DNA from: Planctomycetota bacterium
Lineage (GTDB): Bacteria; Planctomycetota; J058
Assembly (NCBI GenBank): GCA_023954375.1
Contig: JAMLIC010000001.1
Coordinates: 532,130 to 596,129, forward strand
Reading direction: 5' to 3'
DNA length: 64,000 nt
The notes under the pieces are model-generated. The model searched no databases. It worked only from the letters and a program-made list of their open reading frames with translations, and was not told the origin of the DNA. Numbering within the stretch: the stretch's first letter is position 1; each line of letters begins with the position of its first letter. Below, piece by piece: positions 9,201-16,332 of the stretch. Made by a program: the position numbers and the translations under genes.

Positions 9201-9647
9201 GTAGTCGCCCGTCGTGGACGCCGAGAGCCAGAGGATCGGCTGGTCGGCGATGTTGATCTTCTGGATCAGCGGCGCGTCCATGTCCTCGGGCAGGAGCCGC
9301 TGCGCGGCGGCGACCCGGTCGCGGACCTCCTGCACGGCGACGTCGATGTCGCGCTCGAGGGCGAACTCGACGATCACGGTCGAGGTGCCGAACGCCGACC
9401 GCGACGTGATCGACTCGATCCGGTCGAGCGTGGCCACCTCGTCCTCGATCACCTTGGTGACCGAGAGCTCGACGACCTCCGGGCTGGCGCCCTCGAGGGT
9501 CGACGTCACGGTCACGACCGGGAGCTCGATCTCGGGGTAGAGGTCGAGGCCCATGCCGGCGTAGCCGATCGCGCCGAAGAAGACCGTCGAGATCCCCAGG
9601 ACGAGCGTGAGGACGGGGCGGTCGATGGCGATGCGAGAGAGCTTCAC
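6234..9647 (-). CDS. RND-family efflux transporter, inner-membrane pump (HAE1-like)
   Basis: 1137 residues beginning MKLSRIAIDRPVLTLVLG, the standard N-terminus of AcrB/MexB-like pumps. Porter-domain motifs are clear, and TM4 carries the proton-relay acidic pair in GLVIDDAIVVIENVY. Compared with the usual 1020-1060 residues it is longer because of two apparent insertions: two extra hydrophobic stretches after the first TM bundle (HAITGAVAVALGLVLGGLVW and GALLVALAFAAFAAL) and a C-terminal tail with two more (LATALATGLAAATSALLWAD and AGLAAALALVVAAAGG). The GTG start overlaps the adaptor stop as GTGA, so the two are translationally coupled. It extrudes unknown substrates across both membranes with the next two genes. 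Confidence 0.93.
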   Translation of the reverse strand: MKLSRIAIDRPVLTLVLGISTVFFGAIGYAGMGLDLYPEIELPVVTVTSTLEGASPEVVELSVTKVIEDEVATLDRIESITSRSAFGTSTVIVEFALERDIDVAVQEVRDRVAAAQRLLPEDMDAPLIQKINIADQPILWLSASTTGDYWTMARWADQVAEDRLAQLEGVGAVVLGAFRNRAYRVWLDPLALAARGLDPVDVAQAIRAEHVEAPAGRAEGPRRDVTLRVMGEFQSAEALGGLILRGGARPVRLRDVATVEAGLEDATSLAMYNGRPALGLGVRKQSGANTVAVAERVKAFLPELQASAPAGVEVGLAFDASRFIRTSITGVQFDLVFGAVLTVLVVSLFLRSGRATLITAVAIPTSIISTFALMQAAGFTMNNVTMLGLSLAVGLVIDDAIVVIENVYRHLEEGRRPVEAARAAMGEIGFAVVVTTISLVAVFVPIAYMRGLIGRFFFQFGLTVSFALVVSTLIALTLSPMLASRLLRRAGADGGRHAITGAVAVALGLVLGGLVWRLLGEWRGALLVALAFAAFAALRPVFEQVFARVEARYRAALPRVLRRRGVTVVVAAAVFAGAMVLAGSPVVRKEFARQADEGRFLVRFEAPLGTSLEATHALAREVDAVLGAQPEIASRFVASGFGVGAAPQANTGVAFVNMLPLAERERTQQQVMAALRDALNRIAGLAVFVDVISPFAGGQRTTDVQYVLRGPDLSRLAQAGEALEERLRARGGYVGVDVDLDLVRPEARVHLDRERAEVLGVSARRVTDVINALMGGQDVAFMREQGDRYDIRLRARRDLNVHPRDLLNMPVRSQAGAVVALGNVVRVEEHVGPNVITRYDRQRSATLYANLVDKPLGQAVAEVEADIAAVLPDDGQYGGVPAGQARNFRDAFRLLGAALGLSLVIVYLVLAAQFESFLHPLTILAGLPLAATGVVAGLAVTRLSLDVFSFIGVIMLVGIVAKNGILLVDLTQRLRAQGLPRDEALLRAAPVRLRPIVMTAVTTAAGMLPVALAFSAGGETRASMGVAVIAGMLSATPLTLLVLPSVYALLDDAVGWAHARRVALRRAALATALATGLAAATSALLWADAPRAGRAAGLAAALALVVAAAGGLPRRRAPPPGRPAPRREPALVSGTSR

Positions 9648-10831
9648 GGCCCCTCGTCGTCCCGGGCCACGTCGACGCGCGTGCCGTCGGCGACCGTCGC
9701 CGCCCCGAGGGTGATCACCCGATCGCCCTGCCGGAGGCCGCGGCGCACCTCGACCCAGCCGCCGGCCGAGATGCCGAGCTCGACCGGGCGGGCGCGGGCG
9801 ACGGCGCCGTCGACGACGAGGACGGCGGCGCGCCCCTCGACGTCGCGGCGGACCGCGTGCTCCGGGACCGCCAGGGCGGCCGCGCGGCGCTCCAGGGCGA
9901 ACGTGACCCGGGCGAACGTGCCCGGGCGCAGGCGGGCGTCGGGGTTCGGCACGTCGACCTCGACCTTCACGGTGCGCGTCTGGGGGTCCACGGCGGGCGA
10001 CACGAGGCGCACCCGGCCGTCGAGCGCCTCGAGGTCCGTGCGGACGTCGACGGGGTCGCCGCGCGTGACCAGCCCGGCCAGGCGCTCGGGGAGGTGGACC
10101 TCGGCCCGCAGCGGGTCGGTGGGCTCGACGCGCACGACCGCCTGGCCCGCGGCGATCATCGCGCCCGGGTCGACGCCGCGCGCGACGACCACGCCCGCGA
10201 GCGGCGCCGTGACGGTGTGCCGCTCGAGCGCCGCCTCGACGACGGCCACGGCCGCGTCGGCGACGTCGACCGCGGCGCGCCGCCCGTGGACCATGGCGCG
10301 GGTGGACAGGAGGTCCGCCTCGGCCGCGGCGACGCGGGCCTCGGCCATGGCCAGCTGGTCGCGCGCCTCCTGGAACGCGGCCAGCGGCGTGGCCTGGCGC
10401 TCGAGGAGCTGCCGCCGCCGCTCGAAGGCGTCCTGCGCGGCGGAGCGCCCGGCCTCCGCCTCGCGCACGAACGCGTCGGCGGCCGCCACCCGCGCCTCCA
10501 GCTCGGTCAGCCCGGCGCGCGCCTGCGCGGCGCGCGCACGCGCCTCGCGCGCCTGGGCGGACACGAGCGTGGCGTCGAGCTCCAGGAGCACGTCGCCCGC
10601 CGCGACCCGGTCGCCCTCGTCGAAGGGGAGGGCCAGGGCGCGACCCGCGACCTCCGGGGCGACGTCCACGGAGGCCGGCGCGCGGAGGGTGGCCAGCTCC
10701 GTGTAGGTGCGCACCAGCTCGCGCGGCGCGACCTCGAGCGCCCGGACGGGCACGGCGGGCCGGGGCGGCGGCGGGCCGGCGGCCGCGTCGCAGGCGGCGA
10801 GCAGAAGGACGAGCGGGAGGAGCCGCGTCAC
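9644..10831 (-). CDS. RND periplasmic adaptor (membrane fusion protein), lipoprotein
   Basis: 395 residues. The start at GTG 10831 gives a lipoprotein signal peptide (LLPLVLLLAAC). After it come a biotinyl-lipoyl half (VAPEVAGRALALPFDEGDRV), a long Ala/Arg/Glu-rich alpha-hairpin at ~110-190 (ARAAQARAGLTELEARVAAA), the returning lipoyl half (TVTAPLAGVVVARGVDPGAM), a beta-barrel and a membrane-proximal domain (VRRGLRQGDRVITLG). This is the classic RND/HlyD layout. It overlaps both neighbours by GTGA, between the outer-membrane factor upstream and the pump downstream. Confidence 0.93.
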   Translation of the reverse strand: MTRLLPLVLLLAACDAAAGPPPPRPAVPVRALEVAPRELVRTYTELATLRAPASVDVAPEVAGRALALPFDEGDRVAAGDVLLELDATLVSAQAREARARAAQARAGLTELEARVAAADAFVREAEAGRSAAQDAFERRRQLLERQATPLAAFQEARDQLAMAEARVAAAEADLLSTRAMVHGRRAAVDVADAAVAVVEAALERHTVTAPLAGVVVARGVDPGAMIAAGQAVVRVEPTDPLRAEVHLPERLAGLVTRGDPVDVRTDLEALDGRVRLVSPAVDPQTRTVKVEVDVPNPDARLRPGTFARVTFALERRAAALAVPEHAVRRDVEGRAAVLVVDGAVARARPVELGISAGGWVEVRRGLRQGDRVITLGAATVADGTRVDVARDDEGP

Positions 10832-12264
10832 CGCCGCCGCTCCAGCAGCCGCCGCGCCGGGGGCGAGCGCGAGAGCTCGCCCGTGACCAGCCAGATGCGC
10901 AGGGCGGCCAGCTTGCGGGCGAACTCGCCCCGGACCTGGTTGCGCTCGGCGTCCTGCCGCTCCGCCACGGCGACGAGGACGTCGAGGTTCGTCGCCTCGC
11001 CGGCCTGGAACTGGACGCTCGCGAGCTCCTGCGCCCCGCGCGCCGCCTGCCGCCGCGCCTCGAGGGCGTCCTGCGCCCGGTCGAGCGCGGCGAACGAGAG
11101 CGCGGCCTGGACCACCTGCAGGCGCACCTCGTCCTCGAGGTCCCGGGCCAGGAGGGCGCGCTCGCGCTCGATCGAGCGCGTGCGGGCCAGGCGCACCTCG
11201 CGCGAGCCGCCGTCGAACACCGTCCACAGGAGGTTGATCGACCCGGTCCAGTCGAGGAACTGGTTGAACCCGCCCACGGCGCGCGTGAAGTAGGTGAAGT
11301 CGAGCGTCACCCGCGGGAGGTACTCGGCGAGCACCAGGTTCCGGCGCTCGGCGGCGACGTCGACCTCGGCGCGGGCGGCCTCCAGCGCCGGCCGGGTCGC
11401 GAGCGCCCGGGCGACGAGCGCCTCGACCGAGCCCCGCGGGCGCTCCACCTCGAGCGTGTCCAGGAGCTCCTGCTGCGCGGACGTCCCCGTGAGCCGGGCG
11501 AGGCGCGCGCGGGCGCTGTCGCGGTCGAACTGCGCCTGGACGAGGTCCACCTCGACCTCGGCGCGGCGGGCGCGCGCCAGGAGCACCTCCTGCGGCTGGG
11601 CCTCGCCGACCTCCAGGCGGGCCTCGAGGACGCGCAGCTGCTCGTCGACCTGGTCGCGCGTCGAGCGCAGGAAGACGAGGTCGCGGTCGAACCCGAGCAC
11701 CTCGTAGAAGGCGGCCGCGACCTGGAAGAGGACCTCGTCGCGCTCGTCGTCGAGGAGCAGCGCCTCCACCCGCCGCGTGGCGGCGCCGAGCCGGTAGCCG
11801 GGCAGCGCGCGGGCATCGAACAGGGGCTGCGTGACGAAGACGGAGTGCTCGAGGCGGGTCTGGGGGAGGAACACCTCGCCGCCGAACTCGACCGGGTTCG
11901 AGTCGCGCGTGTAGCGCAGGCTGAAGCCGGCGCGCGGCAGGAGCGTCGTGATCGCCTCGGCGCGGAGCGTGTCGGCCTGCAGGAGCCGCTCGCCCCGGGC
12001 CTCGAGGCGCTGGACGTTCACCAGCGCCAGGCGCATGCAGTCCGTGAGCGTGAGCTGGGTCGAGACGGCCGCCGCCTCGGCGAGCGCCCGCATCGCGCCG
12101 GCCGCCTCGACCTGGTCCTCCGGCTCGGCCGGCGCGCCGGGGAGGTCGTTCACGACCTCCTCCTGGTAGCTGCGCCGCGCGCGGTCGGCGCAGCCTCCGC
12201 CCAGGAGGGCCAGGAGGGCGCCGAGCGCGACGACGACCGCGGGGAGACCGCCCCCTCGAGACAC
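10828..12264 (-). CDS. TolC-family outer-membrane efflux lipoprotein
   Basis: About 478 residues from GTG 12264, chosen because it follows GGAGGACCC and gives a clean lipoprotein signal (VVVALGALLALLGGGC). The protein has the two-repeat TolC/OprM pattern: LTLTDCMRLALVNVQRLEA, long amphipathic helices, VFVTQPLFDARALPGYRLG, and a second repeat with LDWTGSINLLWTVFDGGSREV. It ends with GEATNLDVLVAVAERQDAERN before the last helix. It is first in the tripartite operon and couples to the adaptor by GTGA. Its upstream spacer holds a strong 19-bp stem-loop that more likely ends the gene upstream. Confidence 0.9.
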   Translation of the reverse strand: MSRGGGLPAVVVALGALLALLGGGCADRARRSYQEEVVNDLPGAPAEPEDQVEAAGAMRALAEAAAVSTQLTLTDCMRLALVNVQRLEARGERLLQADTLRAEAITTLLPRAGFSLRYTRDSNPVEFGGEVFLPQTRLEHSVFVTQPLFDARALPGYRLGAATRRVEALLLDDERDEVLFQVAAAFYEVLGFDRDLVFLRSTRDQVDEQLRVLEARLEVGEAQPQEVLLARARRAEVEVDLVQAQFDRDSARARLARLTGTSAQQELLDTLEVERPRGSVEALVARALATRPALEAARAEVDVAAERRNLVLAEYLPRVTLDFTYFTRAVGGFNQFLDWTGSINLLWTVFDGGSREVRLARTRSIERERALLARDLEDEVRLQVVQAALSFAALDRAQDALEARRQAARGAQELASVQFQAGEATNLDVLVAVAERQDAERNQVRGEFARKLAALRIWLVTGELSRSPPARRLLERRR

Positions 12265-12394
12265 GGGTCCTCCGCGTCTCCCCCCGGGGCCCAGGGCTCG
12301 GCCCCATGGATACTCTAGGGATGGCCGGCGCCCCCGCAAGGGCGCGGACGGGCGTCACCCACGCGCGACGACCGGCCCGGATCCGAAGGACTCT

Positions 12395-12457
12395 CCACGG
12401 AGGGCACGGAGGACGCGGAGAAGAGAGGGCCTCCCGTCTCCTCCGTGCCCTCCGTGG
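12395..12457. repeat. REP-like palindrome, perfect 19-bp stem
   Basis: Left arm 12395-12413 (CCACGGAGGGCACGGAGGA) pairs perfectly with right arm 12439-12457, around a 25-nt purine-rich loop. It lies 12 bp beyond the stop of the beta-propeller gene and upstream of the efflux operon. No T-run follows. The GGAGGxCACGGAGG wording recurs in the hairpin at 14348-14407, so it is probably a dispersed palindromic repeat that may also serve as a terminator. Confidence 0.7.
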
Positions 12458-12469
12458 TTGGTCCCACGA

Positions 12470-13864
12470 TCAGTGACGGTCGACCGTCACCGCGTCCAGC
12501 GCGACCTTCACGTCGGCGATCGTCCGGTCGGCGACCGCGAGGTTGACCGTCAGCACGAACAGCGACGGCCCCGCGAAGTCACGGCCCGGGACGCCCGGCC
12601 GCACGGCGACCTTGCTCGCCAGGCCCTCGAAGTTGCTCGGCTGGCCGGTGCGCGCGAAGCCGGTCACGCGGGCCCCGAGGCCGGGGACGGTGAGGTCGAG
12701 GACGTAGAGCTCGCTGGCGTTGAAGTTCACCGCGTAGAGGTGGTCGCCCGTGTGCGACAGCGCCAGGCCGGACACGTAGGCGAACGCGCCGCCGCCGGGG
12801 AGCACCCAGCCGCCGAGGAAGCGCGCGGGGCGGGCGGTCACCGTCTGGTTCTGCGCCTCGCCGCCGAGCCCCTCGAGGTCGAGGACGAACACCTCGGCGG
12901 CGCTCTGCGAGCCGAGGTAGCCGCGGCGCCCGTCGGGCGACACGACGACCGGCCCCGAGACGTTGCGCTGCCCGAGCGGGATCGTGGCCACGTGGCGCGC
13001 CCCCGTCGCGTCGAAGACGTCGACGCTCGACGTGCCGCTCCCGTAGACGCCGGCGTTCGTGACCAGGACCAGCGGGCCCTGCGGCGTGCTCACGCGGGTG
13101 ACGGCGGTCGGGTTGAAGTCGGTGGTCCTGAACACGGCCCCGCCGGTGATCGCCCGCGTGTTGGGGTCGACGTCGTAGACGAGCACCGAGCCCGGGTCGA
13201 GGTCGAAGCTGGCGTCGAAGTTCGAGGACGCGATGAACAGCCGGTTCGCGGCGAGCGCCGCACCGGCGGTGAACGACAGCGGCCGCGCCTGGCCGCCGAC
13301 GTCCACGCCCTGGCTGTTCAGCGTCCCCGCGGGCCAGGTGACCGTGATGGTGTGGAGCGGGACCTTCGTCACGTCGGCCGCGGTCTGCGCCGTCGACGGG
13401 TCGAACAGGTAGACCGCCTCGCCGCCGGCGCCCGACGCGGTGACGAGCGCCGTGCGCTCGTCGTGGATCACGAGCGCGCCCGTGGCCACACCGGCGGGCA
13501 GCGGCGCCGCCTCGAGCGGGATCGCCCGGTCGAGCGAGGGCGTCGCGCCGGCGAGCGACAGGACGCGCACGAACCCGCTCTCCTCGGCGGTGAAGGCGCG
13601 GTCGCGCAGCCCCGGCGCGTCGGGGATCACGAGGTCGGAGACCGACGTGTGCTCGCGGAAGGCCTCGTGGACGCCCAGGGCCACCTGCGCGTTGACGGGC
13701 GTCGCCTGGGTGCTCAGCGCGGCGACGGTCCCGCCGGGGTTCGGCGCGGCCGGCGCGCGCGCCGACGAGCGAGAGGAGCCGCCGCTGCTGCCGCTGTTGC
13801 AGCCGGTCGTCAGCAGGATGGGCAGGAGGACGGACAAGGACACGGACAGGACGGAGCGGTTCAT
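12470..13864 (-). CDS. Beta-propeller surface lipoprotein under a cobalamin riboswitch (BtuG-like candidate)
   Basis: 464 residues. The ATG at 13864 follows GGGAAG and gives a lipoprotein signal peptide (VLLPILLTTGC, then a Ser/Gly tether). The mature part is built from repeated beta-propeller blades of the YVTN/YncE kind: GALVIHDERTALVTASG, SVLVYDVDPNTRAI, SSVDVFDATGARHVATIPLG, VVSPDGRRGYLGSQSAAEV and LALSHTGDHLYAVNFNASEL. No catalytic residues are recognisable. The 5' leader contains a complete cobalamin riboswitch (13970-14150), so expression should be off when B12 is plentiful. In Bacteroidetes the riboswitch-controlled lipoprotein BtuG is a seven-bladed propeller that captures B12 for BtuB. 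The same role here is inference; no TonB-dependent receptor or ABC importer is adjacent. Confidence 0.85.
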   Translation of the reverse strand: MNRSVLSVSLSVLLPILLTTGCNSGSSGGSSRSSARAPAAPNPGGTVAALSTQATPVNAQVALGVHEAFREHTSVSDLVIPDAPGLRDRAFTAEESGFVRVLSLAGATPSLDRAIPLEAAPLPAGVATGALVIHDERTALVTASGAGGEAVYLFDPSTAQTAADVTKVPLHTITVTWPAGTLNSQGVDVGGQARPLSFTAGAALAANRLFIASSNFDASFDLDPGSVLVYDVDPNTRAITGGAVFRTTDFNPTAVTRVSTPQGPLVLVTNAGVYGSGTSSVDVFDATGARHVATIPLGQRNVSGPVVVSPDGRRGYLGSQSAAEVFVLDLEGLGGEAQNQTVTARPARFLGGWVLPGGGAFAYVSGLALSHTGDHLYAVNFNASELYVLDLTVPGLGARVTGFARTGQPSNFEGLASKVAVRPGVPGRDFAGPSLFVLTVNLAVADRTIADVKVALDAVTVDRH

Positions 13865-13969
13865 GGTCTTCCCAGTCGGGGCCCGCGCGTGGGGTGACGC
13901 GCCGCTCGCGTGCTGCGGCCGAGCGGGTCCCTTCGTCGATCTCTTTCGCGAAGATCGTCCCGAAGCGGG

Positions 13970-14150
13970 GGCTGGGAGGTCTTCTGGCTCTCGGATCGTC
14001 CTCGGGCCACCCCCTTCCCGGACGCTCGCGCGCCCAGTGGGCGACCGACCGCTCACGCGGCCAGTCCTGGCAGCCTTCGTCCCCGATCACAGCGGCGGGA
14101 CCGCGCCGGATTCGCACCGGCTTCCCTGTTCCAGCACCCGGATGGGTTGT
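13970..14150 (-). promoter_or_regulatory. Cobalamin (adenosyl-/hydroxocobalamin) riboswitch
   Basis: Read on the minus strand, the leader contains the canonical elements in the right order: AGGGAAGCCGGTGCGAATCC and then GGTCCCGCCGCTGTGA (the B12 box, complement of 14087-14127), GGGGACGAAGGCTGCCA, a CCCACTGGG element, CCGGGAAGG, and the 3' conserved AGCCAGAAGACCT. All match the Rfam RF00174 architecture as I know it. The 3' edge lies ~105 nt before the ATG of the beta-propeller lipoprotein. The intervening leader has a CGATCTT/AAAGAGATCG hairpin that could belong to the expression platform. No other gene lies between the aptamer and that ATG. Confidence 0.93.
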
Positions 14151-14347
14151 TTCGTTACTGCGTCGGCCTCGTCACCTCCAGGGGCTCGTGCAGGCGCCCG
14201 CGTGGGCGTGGCAGGGAGAGAGCAACGGCCGGGCCGTGGGCAAGTCGTTGGGTGGCCGTGTGGGTGGGTGGCGCGGGTGAAACGCAAGCCGAAGGATGGG
14301 GGTCACGACTCGAAGCGAAGAGAGGCGGCCCGGTCCTGGCCAACCTG

Positions 14348-14407
14348 GGACACGGAGGCAACTGGTCTCCTCCGTGACCTCCGTTGAGCTTCGTTGCCTT
14401 CGTGTCC
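14348..14407. repeat. REP-like palindrome, 15-bp stem with one mismatch
   Basis: GGACACGGAGGCAAC (14348-14362) pairs with 14393-14407 with a single G-T mismatch. The loop contains CTCCTCCGTGACCTCCGTTG, which echoes the arms of the palindrome at 12395-12457. It sits 33 bp past the stop of the HMG-CoA lyase gene, the same downstream placement as the other copy. The stretch between it and the riboswitch (14151-14347) shows no gene; it presumably holds the promoter of the riboswitch transcript, but I see no convincing -10/-35 pair. Confidence 0.5.
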
Positions 14408-14439
14408 AATCAGCGGCCAGCCCGTGGTGCTGCTGGGAC

Positions 14440-15366
14440 TCAACCGCGCGCGACGAACGGCCCCGCCTGGCTGTAGCGCCCCGGCAGGGGCCGCCCGAGC
14501 ACCCCCGCGATCGCCTGCGCCGCGGCCCTCACCGCCTCGAGGTCCACGCCGGTCTCGATCCCCAGGCCGTGGAGCATGTAGAGCAGGTCGCACGTGTCGA
14601 GGTTGCCCGAGGCGCCGACCGCGTAGGGGCAGCCGCCGAGGCCGCCGGCGCTGGCGTCGAAGGTGGTGACGCCGGCGAGGAGCCCGGCCAGGACGTTCGC
14701 CAGGGCGGTGCCGCGCGTGTCGTGGAAGTGGAGCGCCAGGCGCTCGAGCGGCGCGGCCGCCGCGACGACCTCCACGACCCGCTCGACCTCGCCCGGCGTG
14801 GCCACGCCGATCGTGTCGCCGAGGCTCACCTCGTCGACGCCCATGGCCACGAGGTCACCGGCGAGCGTCCGGGCGCGCGCCGGGTCGACCGCGCCCTCGT
14901 AGGGGCAGCCCCACACCACCGACAGGTAGCCGCGCACCCACAGCCCGGCCGCGCGCGCGCGCTCGACCACGGGCCGCAGGCCGGCCAGCACCTCGGCCAC
15001 CGACGCGTTCTGGTTCTTGCGCGAGAAGCCCTCGGTCACCGCGGCGAAGACGGCCACCGCGTCGCAGCCCCGCTCGAGCGCGCGGTCGAGGCCCTTCTCG
15101 TTGGGCACGAGCACCGGGTAGCGCGTCCCCGGGCGCCGCGCGAGGGCCTGCATCAGGTCGGCCGCATCGGCGAGCTGCGGGACCCACTTCGGGTGGACGA
15201 AGCTCGTCGCCTCCACCCAGCGCAGCCCCGCGGCCGCGAGCGCCTCGACGAAGGCGCGCTTCGCCGCGAGCGGCACGGCGGTGGGCTCGTTCTGCAGGCC
15301 GTCGCGAGGCCCGACCTCGTAGACGGTCACGGCGCGCGGCAGGCGCTCGGCCGTGAGCACCGCCAT
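14440..15366 (-). CDS. mvaB: Hydroxymethylglutaryl-CoA lyase
   Basis: 308 residues, the usual length for the enzyme, which cleaves HMG-CoA to acetyl-CoA and acetoacetate at the end of leucine degradation. Visible hallmarks are VYEVGPRDGLQNE (metal and substrate site of the DRE-TIM family), ATSFVHPKWVPQLADA, FAAVTEGFSRKNQNAS, SLGDTIGVATP, the metal-binding HFHDTRG, and the catalytic-cysteine signature GGLGGCPYA followed by GASGNLDTCDLLYML. Its ATG overlaps the stop of the upstream hydratase (TGATG), so the two are coupled and likely act consecutively in the isovalerate/leucine route. Other liu genes are not in the window. Confidence 0.95.
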   Translation of the reverse strand: MAVLTAERLPRAVTVYEVGPRDGLQNEPTAVPLAAKRAFVEALAAAGLRWVEATSFVHPKWVPQLADAADLMQALARRPGTRYPVLVPNEKGLDRALERGCDAVAVFAAVTEGFSRKNQNASVAEVLAGLRPVVERARAAGLWVRGYLSVVWGCPYEGAVDPARARTLAGDLVAMGVDEVSLGDTIGVATPGEVERVVEVVAAAAPLERLALHFHDTRGTALANVLAGLLAGVTTFDASAGGLGGCPYAVGASGNLDTCDLLYMLHGLGIETGVDLEAVRAAAQAIAGVLGRPLPGRYSQAGPFVARG

Positions 15367-16214
15367 CAGTCCTCCTCCTCGCCCTCGTCCTCGGGCGTCG
15401 GGAAGTGGTCCTCGGAGGGGTCGTCGCGGCGCGCGACCCACGCCGGCGGCCGCTTCTCCAGGAACGCGGTCATCCCCTCGCGCGCCTCGGGCGTGGCCCG
15501 GCGGGCCGCGATCTGCTCCGCCGTCCAGGCGTCGACCTGGTCCTCGGACAGCGTCGGGACGACGCGCACCAGCTCCTTGGCCGCCCGCACCGCGTCGGGG
15601 CCGCTCGTGCGCACCTCGGCGATCACCTCCTCGATCGCGAGGTCGAGCGCCTCCGCGTCGGGGACGACGCGCGCGACGAGGCCGATGCGCTCGGCGAAGG
15701 CCGCGTCGAAGCGCTGGCCGGTGACGAACAGCGCCCGCGCCCGCCCGACGCCGACCTTCTCGATCACGTGCGGCGAGATCACGGCCGGGATCAGGCCGAG
15801 CTTCACCTCGGACAGGCCGAAGCGGGCCCGCTCCGAGGCGACCGCGATGTCGCACGCCGCCACGAGCCCCATGCCGCCGCCGACCGCGGCCCCGTGCACG
15901 CGCGCGACGGTCACCTTGGGCGAGTGGGCGAGCGCGCGCAGCATGCCGGCGAGGCGGGCCGCGTCCTGGCTGTTCTGCTCGGGCGTCCACGTGGCGGCGC
16001 GCCGCATCCAGTCCAGGTCCGCCCCCGCGGAGAAGCTGCGGCCCCGCCCGCCGAGGACGATCACCCGGACGCGGGGGTGCTGGTTTGCCTCGTCGACGGC
16101 CGCGGCCAGGGCGGCGATCACCTCGTCGTCGAACGCGTTGTGCACGTCCGGCCGGTCGAGCCAGATCCGCGCCACGTCCCGCGTCCGCTCGAGCTTGACC
16201 TTCTTGGTCGGCAT
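15366..16214 (-). CDS. liuC: Enoyl-CoA hydratase, methylglutaconyl-CoA hydratase (LiuC) type
   Basis: 282 residues of crotonase fold. The oxyanion-hole segments are GGRGRSFSAGADLDWM and VHGAAVGGGMGLVAACDIAV. The second catalytic Glu is in FGLSEVKLGLIPAVISPHV. The first catalytic Glu position of classical enoyl-CoA hydratase is a Gly here (GGGMGL), and the PAVISP motif follows; both are features I associate with LiuC/AtuE hydratases, which convert 3-methylglutaconyl-CoA to HMG-CoA. The product would feed the coupled HMG-CoA lyase. The C-terminus carries an acidic tail (PTPEDEGEEED). GAGGAGCGCCC precedes the ATG. Divergent from the coiled-coil gene at 16333. Confidence 0.88.
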   Translation of the reverse strand: MPTKKVKLERTRDVARIWLDRPDVHNAFDDEVIAALAAAVDEANQHPRVRVIVLGGRGRSFSAGADLDWMRRAATWTPEQNSQDAARLAGMLRALAHSPKVTVARVHGAAVGGGMGLVAACDIAVASERARFGLSEVKLGLIPAVISPHVIEKVGVGRARALFVTGQRFDAAFAERIGLVARVVPDAEALDLAIEEVIAEVRTSGPDAVRAAKELVRVVPTLSEDQVDAWTAEQIAARRATPEAREGMTAFLEKRPPAWVARRDDPSEDHFPTPEDEGEEED

Positions 16215-16292
16215 GGGCGCTCCTCGCGAGGCGCATTCGACTCGCCCCCGCCCCCCGGCGCAACGGGCCTGCGCCGTTCGCGGACCCACCCC

Positions 16293-16321
16293 TTCAAGCT
16301 CCTGCGCCGCCCTGGTACCGT
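16293..16321 (+). promoter_or_regulatory. Candidate promoter of the coiled-coil membrane gene
   Basis: TTCAAG (16293-16298) and TACCGT (16316-16321) are spaced 17 bp apart. The -10 ends only 11 nt before the ATG at 16333, so transcription would begin very close to the start codon, leaving a minimal leader. A Shine-Dalgarno-like AGGGG lies in that gap. Confidence 0.35.
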
Positions 16322-16332
16322 CCAGGGGCACG

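Noticed and set aside
6474..10706. A 1410-codon open frame on the plus strand opposite the RND operon
   Set aside because: The opposite strand encodes conserved RND and adaptor proteins; the plus-strand translation is low-complexity and matches no family pattern.
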